The notes beneath the pieces are model-generated. The model saw nothing but the letters and a program-made list of their open reading frames with translations, made no database searches and was not told the origin of the DNA. Below, piece by piece: positions 1 to 5,159 of a stretch of 6,356 nt of DNA (position 1 is its first letter; the number at the start of each line of letters is the position of its first letter). Both the position numbers and the translations under genes were made by a program. Origin of the DNA: Cyanobacteriota bacterium (GTDB taxonomy: Bacteria; Cyanobacteriota; Cyanobacteriia; Phormidesmidales; Phormidesmidaceae); the NCBI GenBank assembly GCA_027619675.1, contig JAQCHG010000105.1, forward strand, positions 1 to 6,356, in the 5' to 3' direction.

Positions 1-1
1 G

Positions 2-655
2 GAAACCCAGCGCCATAAGTGGCAGATGGATCTGCTGATTGATGGTTTGTCCACTTGGCTGGCTAATCGGGAAGATGGCTATGTCAACGGCAACATGTTT
101 GTCTATTTCAGCTTGGCCCAAGTTAAAAAACAGGACTTCAAAGGTCCCGACTTTTTTGCCGTGGTGGGGGTGCCGAAAGCAGAGCGAAAAAGTTGGGTGG
201 TGTGGGAAGAAGAAAAGGCTCCAGATGTGGTGATTGAGTTGCTATCCCCTAGTACTGCCCAGCAAGACAAAACCGAAAAGAAGCAGATTTATCAAGATAA
301 GTTGCGGGTGGGGGAGTATTTTTGGTACGACCCCTTCAATCCCAAGGATTTCTCTGGATTTGTGCTGGTGGGTGGCTGTTATCAGCCCCTGGAACCCGAT
401 GATCAGGGTTGGTTCACCAGCGATCGCTTAGGCCTCACCCTCCGGACTTGGACTGGGGACTATCGCGGCATTGAGACCACTTGGATTCGGTGGGCCACCT
501 TAACTTGGGAGGTGTTACCCACCGCCCAAGAGTTGGCCATTGCTGCCCAGCAGGCAGTCCAAGCTGCCCAGGAAGAAGCTCAAGCCGCTTGTCAAAAAGC
601 AGCAGCGTTAGCTGCGCAACTGCGAGCTTTGGGTATTGATCCAGATGCTGTGTGA
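2..655 (+). CDS. Uma2-family PD-(D/E)XK nuclease-like protein, 5' end outside the window
   Basis: The frame is open from base 2, before the first in-frame ATG at 26. The upstream residues ETQRHKWQ match the usual N-terminal context of Uma2 proteins, so I treat the gene as cut by the window edge rather than starting at 26; 217 residues are visible. Counting from base 2, the Uma2 fold is marked by NGNMFVYFS, then GPDFFAVV (48-55), RKSWVVWEE, PDVVIELLSPST (74-85, with acidic residues D75 and E79 as probable active-site positions), EYFWYDPF and a QGWF segment before the final strand. The tail from about 173 to 208 is Ala/Gln/Glu-rich, probably a coiled coil, and ends in the common LRALGIDPDAV motif. 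Uma2 proteins are restriction-endonuclease-like and occur in many copies in cyanobacteria, but their biological role is largely unknown. No partner gene is adjacent. Family assignment is firm; nuclease activity is inferred. Confidence 0.9.
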   Translation, partial: ETQRHKWQMDLLIDGLSTWLANREDGYVNGNMFVYFSLAQVKKQDFKGPDFFAVVGVPKAERKSWVVWEEEKAPDVVIELLSPSTAQQDKTEKKQIYQDKLRVGEYFWYDPFNPKDFSGFVLVGGCYQPLEPDDQGWFTSDRLGLTLRTWTGDYRGIETTWIRWATLTWEVLPTAQELAIAAQQAVQAAQEEAQAACQKAAALAAQLRALGIDPDAV

Positions 656-692
656 TGCCCTGAGGGCAGGAGTGAGGCAGCGGTTGTCATCG

Positions 693-759
693 CCCCATCC
701 CAGTGAGTCCGTGTGTTTGCTAGGAGTGTCCCGTGGCGAGACCACTAGTGGGGATGGGG
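693..759 (+). other. Long-loop inverted repeat between the Uma2 gene and wbaP
   Basis: CCCCATCCC at 693-701 is exactly complementary to GGGATGGGG at 751-759. The 49-base loop contains a smaller GTGG/CCAC hairpin (733-736 with 742-745). The element lies 38 bases after the Uma2 stop and 58 bases before wbaP. It could be a structured 3' end of the first transcript or part of the wbaP leader. No T-run follows, so it is not a classical intrinsic terminator. G-rich and C-rich 9-mers can match by chance in DNA of this composition. Confidence 0.3.
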
Positions 760-782
760 TTTCAGCGAGGGGATGACCTAGA

Positions 783-813
783 GTAGAGACGGTATTGGGG
801 GTAACGTTTCTAC
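783..813 (+). promoter_or_regulatory. Possible RNA hairpin just before the wbaP start codon
   Basis: GTAGAGACG (783-791) can pair with CGTTTCTAC (805-813) over nine base pairs, one of them a G-U wobble, with a 13-base loop. The stem ends four bases before the ATG at 818. The loop holds GGGGGTAA, the only Shine-Dalgarno-like purine run upstream of the start, but it sits about 16 bases away in linear sequence. If formed in mRNA, the hairpin would occupy the ribosome-landing site and present or hide the G-run. The pairing is visible in the sequence; a regulatory role is inferred. Confidence 0.4.
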
Positions 814-817
814 GCCT

Positions 818-2260
818 ATGTTTTCCCTGCCTCATGTCCTTAAGCCTAGGGGATTGCCTTGGGTGGTTACATTGCGATCGCTCCCCACCGCTGGTTTCTT
901 GGTGGTGACCGATGGCGTGGCGTTGGCGATCGCGGGGGTTGTGGGGGTTTACGTCCGCTTAGAGTTGGGGGGGCAGTTTCCTCCCTCCCTGTATTGGCAG
1001 CTATGGCCCCTAATTCCAGGCATGGTGTTGGCCTACGGGGTGGCAGGACTCTACATCGTGGGCATTAGCCCCGTGGACGAGCTGCGGCGACTTTGCGTAA
1101 CCACTACGGGCCTCTACTTGGCCCTGGGCTCCATTATTTTTCTGCTGCGGGAAGGGACCACCTACTCCCGAGGCATTTTCATCATGGCCTGGGGGCTATC
1201 CATGGTGCTGGTGTGGCTGTCGCGGGTGCTGACCCGCCATTGCTTTGCCCGCCGCTCCTGGTGGGGATACCCTGTGCTGGTGCTGGGGGCGGGTAAAACG
1301 GGGGAGCTGGTGGTGCGGACCCTGAAGCGCCAACCGGAATTGGGTCTCAAACCGGTGGCGGTCCTGGATGATGATCCCCGTAAACAGGCAGAGATTGATG
1401 GGGTTCCGGTTTTAGGACAACTGTCCTTGTCCACCTATCTAGCCAAGGAATTGGGTATCAACCATGCCATTGTGGCCATGCCGGGGGTGCCTCGGGAAAA
1501 ACTGCTGACCATTCTGGAGCAGTATGGCCACACCTTTCCCCATTTGCTGATGGTGCCCGACCTCTTTGGCTTTGCCAGTTTGTGGGTCAGCACCAAGGAC
1601 TTGGGCGGTATGTTGGGGCTAGAGGTGCGCCAGCGGCTCCTGTTGCCGGGGCCTCGATTGACCAAGGCGATTTTAGATCGGTGCCTAACGATTGGGGTGG
1701 GCTTCGTAATGCTGCCTTTGATTGGCCTGATTGCTCTCCTAGTGCGGATTGACTCCCCTGGCCCGATCTTTTATGGACAGCGCCGTTTAGGGCAGCATGG
1801 TCGCCCCTTTACCGCTTGGAAATTTCGTTCCATGGTTGCCAACGGGGATCAAGTGCTGTCGGCATTTCTGGCCAGCCATCCCCAATGCCGAGCGGAGTGG
1901 GAACAGGAACGGAAGTTAAAACACGATCCCCGCGTTACCCGCGTTGGCCGATTGTTACGACGCACAAGTTTAGATGAGTTGCCCCAGCTATGGAATGTGC
2001 TGCGGGGGGAAATGAGTTTAGTGGGCCCCCGGCCCATTGTGGGGGACGAGATCCGCTACTATGCCGATAAGTTTGAGCTGTATAAGCGCGTTCTACCAGG
2101 GATTACCGGGTTGTGGCAAGTGTCGGGACGCAGCGATGTCACCTACACTGAGCGGGTGAATTTGGACGCATATTATGTGCGCAACTGGTCCATCTGGCTG
2201 GATATCTACATCCTCTTGCGGACGGTGTGGGTGGTATTAATCGGGGATGGTGCTTATTAA
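818..2260 (+). CDS. wbaP: WbaP-type undecaprenyl-phosphate hexose-1-phosphate transferase
   Basis: This 480-residue inner-membrane enzyme would transfer hexose-1-phosphate (galactose-1-P in the Salmonella prototype, which is of similar length) from a UDP-sugar to undecaprenyl phosphate, the first step of O-antigen or exopolysaccharide repeat-unit synthesis. About four hydrophobic segments lie at residues 27-47, 61-80, 98-111 and 119-137. A Rossmann-like domain follows, with GAGKTGE at 157-163. The bacterial sugar transferase domain runs from about K283 to the end: a membrane hairpin at 288-311 with DSPGP, then [29 protein letters not shown] with the catalytic Asp-Glu pair at D386/E387, LVGPRP and [12 protein letters not shown]. 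It ends in GDGAY, as WbaP proteins do. ATG 818 is the only ATG/GTG/TTG after the in-frame stop at 779-781; its Shine-Dalgarno is weak. It probably heads a transcript with the two following genes. The sugar (Gal, Glc or another) cannot be read from sequence. The last 15 codons lie in the first copy of a 77-bp tandem duplication but are intact. Confidence 0.93.
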   Translation: MFSLPHVLKPRGLPWVVTLRSLPTAGFLVVTDGVALAIAGVVGVYVRLELGGQFPPSLYWQLWPLIPGMVLAYGVAGLYIVGISPVDELRRLCVTTTGLYLALGSIIFLLREGTTYSRGIFIMAWGLSMVLVWLSRVLTRHCFARRSWWGYPVLVLGAGKTGELVVRTLKRQPELGLKPVAVLDDDPRKQAEIDGVPVLGQLSLSTYLAKELGINHAIVAMPGVPREKLLTILEQYGHTFPHLLMVPDLFGFASLWVSTKDLGGMLGLEVRQRLLLPGPRLTKAILDRCLTIGVGFVMLPLIGLIALLVRIDSPGPIFYGQRRLGQHGRPFTAWKFRSMVANGDQVLSAFLASHPQCRAEWEQERKLKHDPRVTRVGRLLRRTSLDELPQLWNVLRGEMSLVGPRPIVGDEIRYYADKFELYKRVLPGITGLWQVSGRSDVTYTERVNLDAYYVRNWSIWLDIYILLRTVWVVLIGDGAY

Positions 2261-2291
2261 CGGATTAATTGCAATGGATAGGGAGGTTCCG
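2215..2291 (+). repeat. 77-bp tandem duplication, copy 1 (wbaP 3' end and spacer)
   Basis: This unit begins inside the 15th codon from the end of wbaP, runs through its TAA stop (2258-2260) and ends in the spacer after an AGGGAGG ribosome-binding-like sequence. The next 77 bases repeat it with one difference (G2262 against A2339). Within the unit, ATTAATC (2236-2242) and GATTAAT (2263-2269) form an inverted repeat, and ATTGCAAT (2268-2275) is a palindrome. Confidence 0.97.
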
Positions 2292-2368
2292 CTTGCGGAC
2301 GGTGTGGGTGGTATTAATCGGGGATGGTGCTTATTAACAGATTAATTGCAATGGATAGGGAGGTTCCG
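2292..2368 (+). repeat. 77-bp tandem duplication, copy 2 (noncoding duplicate of the wbaP tail and RBS)
   Basis: The second unit matches 2215-2291 at 76 of 77 positions and directly abuts it. It holds a non-functional copy of the last wbaP codons after the real stop, the same ATTAATC/GATTAAT inverted repeat (2313-2319 and 2340-2346), and the AGGGAGG sequence (2357-2363) that serves the next gene. Matching stops at C2292/T2369 on the right and T2214/G2291 on the left. Near-identity points to a recent duplication or recent homogenisation. Confidence 0.97.
2357..2363 (+). promoter_or_regulatory. Shine-Dalgarno of the first Wzy_C-like gene; decides its start
   Basis: AGGGAGG lies 12 bases before ATG 2376, a rather long but workable spacing. 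The alternative upstream TTG at 2346 lies before this sequence, inside the duplicated unit, and has no purine-rich site ahead of it. ATG 2376 is therefore preferred. Confidence 0.6.
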
Positions 2369-2375
2369 TAGGGTT

Positions 2376-3695
2376 ATGACGGTGCCCCTTAAGCCTGATT
2401 CTTCCTCGGCGATATTGCCCATTGGGGGGGAATGGCCGCGCTGGGTGGCGATCGCCCTCATCCTGCTGCCTTACCTGATCTATGGCGGTTTAGGCATCCT
2501 ATTGGGATGCTTGGGGCGCTGGTGTTGGCAGTGGCCAGGGCAGGTTTGGCAACGCTTCCATCGCGGTGGCTTCAGCCTGCTGACGGTGCTGTTGCTCCTC
2601 AGCAGTGGGCTGGCGGTGTATCCCGGCGAGGCGTTGCTCCAACTCTTTCACTTTCTGCCCTATTTCCTCTTGTGGGCGGCGATCGCCACCGCCTTGGATC
2701 ACCATCCCCATCCCCACAGCCTGTCCTGGGCATGGGCCAAGATTTTGGTGCTGGGCTCTTTGCCCATGTCCCTGTGGACGCTGGTGGAATATGGTCTCAA
2801 GCATCAGCCCGCTAATGCCCTCCCAGCGCTGCTGACGGCGCTGCCCCCTGTAGATTGGCTGTACATTGGCGATCCCTTTGATCCCCGCGCCTATGGTTTT
2901 TTTGATTCCCCCAATACCCTGGCCAACTATGCCGTGATGGTGCTGGGGTTGGGGTTGGGACTATTAGCGGTTGCCCTGAATCCGCCACCCCCTGCAAGTG
3001 CCTCCCCAGCCTCTGGGCGGCCATCGGTGGCAGGGCTGCTCCTGGTCATGGCGGGGCTGGGGCTCACCCTCTATTGCTGTGGTTCCCGCAATGGCTATTT
3101 GGCGGCGATGGTGTTGATTTTAGTTTGGGTGTTTAGCCTCAAAACCCATCGCTGGATTCGCTACGGCGGATTGGCGGCTTTGGCGGCGATCGCCGCCAGT
3201 GCCCTCACCTTTGGTATCGGCGGCAGGCAGATCGCTTGGGCTTGGGTCACCCAAGATCCTCGGGTGTATGTATGGCGGTTAGCCCTGCGGCTCATGGCCG
3301 ATCGCCCCTGGTTGGGCCAGGGTTTGGGGAACTATAAATTGCTCTACGACGGCAGTGTGCCCGGATATGACACCATGCCCCACGCCCACAACCTTTGGCT
3401 CTCCCTGATGGCAGAGACGGGCATTCCCATTACCGTGGGGCTGACGGTGGCGATCGGCGCGATTCTGTACCGGGCTGTACACGGGTGGTCCCGCACCTAC
3501 CTATCACCCCCAGAGCGAGGGATGATGGTGGGCTATGGCCTTTGCTTCCTAGCGGCGATGCTGTTTGCCCTCTTTGACCTCACCCTCTTTGATGCCCGAG
3601 TCAACGTGATGGCCTGGCTAGCCCTAGCCGTGTTGGGGTTTCAGGGGACAAGACGCCGACCACCCCAGGAGACCCCATCCCCGCCAACGCTGTGA
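2376..3695 (+). CDS. O-antigen ligase/polymerase family membrane protein (Wzy_C/WaaL-like), paralog 1
   Basis: A 439-residue polytopic membrane protein with about ten or more hydrophobic segments (for example 22-46, 66-82, 91-107, 121-140, 182-201, 217-235, 241-254, 262-280, 352-366, 386-402, 410-424). The family joins lipid-linked glycan repeat units (Wzy) or transfers finished glycan to an acceptor (WaaL), acting at the periplasmic face. Family signs are GSRNG at 236-240, then FGIGGR and a periplasmic block WLGQGLGNY-x-VPGYDTMPHAHNLWLSLMAETG, with HAHN at 336-339. This H-x-H-N segment before an ETG turn is characteristic of the Wzy_C domain. The tail after residue 424 is Pro/Arg-rich. ATG 2376 is chosen because AGGGAGG precedes it; a TTG at 2346 would add ten residues encoded partly by the 77-bp repeat. 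It follows wbaP and overlaps its paralog by four bases, suggesting co-transcription. Polymerase and ligase cannot be told apart from sequence alone. Confidence 0.85.
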   Translation: MTVPLKPDSSSAILPIGGEWPRWVAIALILLPYLIYGGLGILLGCLGRWCWQWPGQVWQRFHRGGFSLLTVLLLLSSGLAVYPGEALLQLFHFLPYFLLWAAIATALDHHPHPHSLSWAWAKILVLGSLPMSLWTLVEYGLKHQPANALPALLTALPPVDWLYIGDPFDPRAYGFFDSPNTLANYAVMVLGLGLGLLAVALNPPPPASASPASGRPSVAGLLLVMAGLGLTLYCCGSRNGYLAAMVLILVWVFSLKTHRWIRYGGLAALAAIAASALTFGIGGRQIAWAWVTQDPRVYVWRLALRLMADRPWLGQGLGNYKLLYDGSVPGYDTMPHAHNLWLSLMAETGIPITVGLTVAIGAILYRAVHGWSRTYLSPPERGMMVGYGLCFLAAMLFALFDLTLFDARVNVMAWLALAVLGFQGTRRRPPQETPSPPTL

Positions 3696-4993
3696 AGGAC
3701 CGAGTACTGACCTCCCTGGTTTCCGGCTGTCTGCTGCTGTTGCCCACCCTGAGCTATGTCAGCTTTGGTGGTTTCATTATTTTGATTCTGGTGGTCCTGG
3801 TGACCCAGCCCCAGCGCTTTTGGAAGTTGGCGGTGGGTTCAGGCTGGCTGGCTTTGGGGTTGGGGCTGTGGCTCAGCAGTCAGTTTGCTTACGACCCCGG
3901 AGCAACTCACCTGCAACTGGCCAACTTCCTGCCGTTTATGGCGGTTACCGTGGCCTTAGGCACGTGGCTACCCCAGGCCCCGTATCCCCATCGTCAGGCG
4001 GAAACCTGGGCTGGTTGGCTACTGATCATCACAATGCCAGTCAACCTCCTGGCAGCGGTGGAATATTGGCTGATGGGGCCGGAGGTGCGGATATGGCTGG
4101 CAAACCTCTGGGGGCTGCGGTGGTTTTACGGCAAGAACACCGACTTTGGCCATCGCGCTGATCTGCTGTTTGGCCATCCCAACATCCTGGCCTGCTACTT
4201 GGTGTTTGTGTTCGCCCTGGGGCTGGGGCTAATGGTGAAGTACTGTGGCGCGTCCCAGGCCTGTCAAGGTGTAGATCCCGCTCCCCGGCCCAGGGTGATG
4301 GGGTGGCTGACCCGGCAATCCTGGCGGCTACCGGTGGTTACCCTCTTGAATCTCGTGGGTCTGTTCAGCACCGGTTCCAGAAATGGGGTGATTGTGGCGA
4401 TCGCCACCCTAGGTCTCGCCCTCTTTACCAGCCCTGGTCAATGGCGCTTGAAATGCTGGACAGGGTTGGGGCTCAGTACCTTGGTCACCTGTGTGGCGGT
4501 CTTTGGCATTGGCGGCCGCACGTTTACGTGGGAATTGTTTACCCAAGACCCTCGCCTGCACGTCTGGCGCATTGCCTGGGGCCATGCCATCACCCATCCG
4601 TGGGTCGGTATCGGCCTGGGTAACTATGGCATTCTGTACGAGCCCCAGTCGGTTCCTGGCTACGAAACCATGCCCCATGCCCATAATCTCTGGCTCATGT
4701 TGCTGGCAGAGACGGGGTTTCCCTTGACGATAGGGCTAACGGTCATCGTGGGATGGACCCTCTATCGAGCGGTTCGTAGCCTGCCCCAACTGTCTAGACC
4801 TGCACAGGCGGTGGTGCGGGGGTATCTCTGGGCCTTCAGCAGTTTGACAATTTTTTCGCTCTTTGATCTGACGATCGCCTACCCCCGTACCACCCTGCTG
4901 GGTTGGCTGGCGCTGGGGGTGATCTACGGCACCACCCAGCCTCCTGCCCATGGCCGTCTAGATCAACTTCGCCGTCCGCAGCCCAAAATATAA
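3692..4993 (+). CDS. O-antigen ligase/polymerase family membrane protein (Wzy_C/WaaL-like), paralog 2
   Basis: A 433-residue multi-pass membrane protein and a clear tandem paralog of the gene before it. In the C-terminal block (271-361 here, 279-368 there) I count about 58 identities over 90 positions by hand. Shared marks include GSRNG (228-232), FGIGGR, TQDPR, VWR, GLGNY, SVPGY, TMPHAHNLWL (HAHN at 329-332), AETG, GLTV and LYRAV; the N-terminal halves are much less alike. The start is GTG at 3692, whose GTGA overlaps the upstream TGA stop, the usual arrangement for translational coupling; the nearest purine run (AGGAG near 3667) is too far to be a good Shine-Dalgarno. Its last 11 codons and stop are antisense to the 3' end of petL. 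It probably works on the same glycan pathway as WbaP, either as a second polymerase/ligase with a different acceptor or as a partner of paralog 1. This division of labour is inference. Confidence 0.85.
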   Translation: MKDRVLTSLVSGCLLLLPTLSYVSFGGFIILILVVLVTQPQRFWKLAVGSGWLALGLGLWLSSQFAYDPGATHLQLANFLPFMAVTVALGTWLPQAPYPHRQAETWAGWLLIITMPVNLLAAVEYWLMGPEVRIWLANLWGLRWFYGKNTDFGHRADLLFGHPNILACYLVFVFALGLGLMVKYCGASQACQGVDPAPRPRVMGWLTRQSWRLPVVTLLNLVGLFSTGSRNGVIVAIATLGLALFTSPGQWRLKCWTGLGLSTLVTCVAVFGIGGRTFTWELFTQDPRLHVWRIAWGHAITHPWVGIGLGNYGILYEPQSVPGYETMPHAHNLWLMLLAETGFPLTIGLTVIVGWTLYRAVRSLPQLSRPAQAVVRGYLWAFSSLTIFSLFDLTIAYPRTTLLGWLALGVIYGTTQPPAHGRLDQLRRPQPKI

Positions 4994-5053
4994 GCCAGCG
5001 GCCAAGCCCAACATGGCCCCAAGGAAAAGGAAATAAGCAACTACACCACCCAT
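4958..5053 (-). CDS. petL: Cytochrome b6f complex subunit PetL (31 residues)
   Basis: Reading the minus strand from ATG at 5053 to TAG at 4958 gives 31 residues: a short start (MGGVVAY), one transmembrane helix (about 5-24, FLFLGAMLGLAAGLYFGL) and a basic end, RTAKLI. Length, single helix and the pattern AY-x2-FL...G-x-AAG-L-x-FGLR-x-AK at the end match cyanobacterial PetL, the 31-32-residue subunit VI of the cytochrome b6f complex. PetL sits at the complex periphery in the thylakoid membrane and helps stabilise the dimer; it carries no redox group. A perfect AGGAGG lies four bases before the ATG. The gene is convergent with the second Wzy_C-like gene and overlaps it by 36 bp, and is divergent from the rRNA methyltransferase gene, so it is probably transcribed alone. 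Another short thylakoid peptide is the main alternative, but the C-terminal motif fits PetL best. Confidence 0.87.
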   Translation of the reverse strand: MGGVVAYFLFLGAMLGLAAGLYFGLRTAKLI

Positions 5054-5057
5054 ACTG

Positions 5058-5063
5058 CCTCCT
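5058..5063 (-). promoter_or_regulatory. Shine-Dalgarno of petL
   Basis: The plus-strand CCTCCT reads AGGAGG on the minus strand, followed by CAGT and the ATG of petL. A perfect anti-16S match at close spacing is the main local evidence that this very short frame is translated. Confidence 0.8.
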
Positions 5064-5115
5064 AATCTAAAATGTGACGCTGCCCTTTATTCAACCATGT
5101 TCTAGGTTACGGTGA

Positions 5116-5141
5116 GGGCCGGGTGGATGGGCCGGGTGGAT
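5116..5141. repeat. Perfect 13-bp tandem repeat, two copies
   Basis: GGGCCGGGTGGAT occurs at 5116-5128 and again immediately at 5129-5141 without mismatch, 18 bases before the start of the methyltransferase gene. It is outside any gene I can support and could be a slippage product or a doubled protein-binding site. Confidence 0.95.
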
Positions 5142-5159
5142 TGATTCCAGGGAGGGGGC

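Larger units (their letters stand above)
5054..5159. promoter_or_regulatory. Divergent spacer between petL and the rRNA methyltransferase gene
   Basis: These 106 bp must hold the promoter of petL (minus) and probably that of the methyltransferase gene (plus). On the minus strand, TAGAAC (5099-5104) is a plausible -10 that would give a leader of about 40 bases. TTGAAT (5089-5094) is a weaker -35-like match with TTTAGA 17 bases further on. On the plus strand TAAAAT (5068-5073) resembles a -10, but no -35 precedes it. None is strong. A 13-bp tandem repeat lies in the methyltransferase-proximal half. Confidence 0.4.

Noticed and set aside
26..655. ATG 26 as the true start of the Uma2 gene
   Set aside because: The frame continues open to base 2 and encodes residues typical of the conserved Uma2 N-terminus, so the gene is cut by the window edge.
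608..835. Minus-strand frame of 75 codons across the spacer before wbaP
   Set aside because: Its composition (rich in Arg, Ser, Thr, Pro) shows no domain, it overlaps both flanking genes, and no ribosome-binding site supports it. It is a by-product of GC-rich sequence.
2274..2345. 23-codon frame (ATG 2274 to TAA 2345) created across the junction of the 77-bp repeats
   Set aside because: It exists only because of the duplication, has no Shine-Dalgarno before its ATG, and its peptide resembles nothing known. It may be an upstream frame, but nothing supports translation.
2346..2375. TTG start extending paralog 1 by ten residues
   Set aside because: The TTG precedes the AGGGAGG sequence and has no ribosome-binding site of its own. 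The extra residues come from duplicated noncoding DNA.
2943..2961. G-rich run GGGGTTGGGGTTGGG as a possible G-quadruplex
   Set aside because: Only three G-tracts are present where four are needed, and the run is explained by codons for the Gly-Leu-Gly-Leu membrane helix. A similar run occurs for the same reason in paralog 2.
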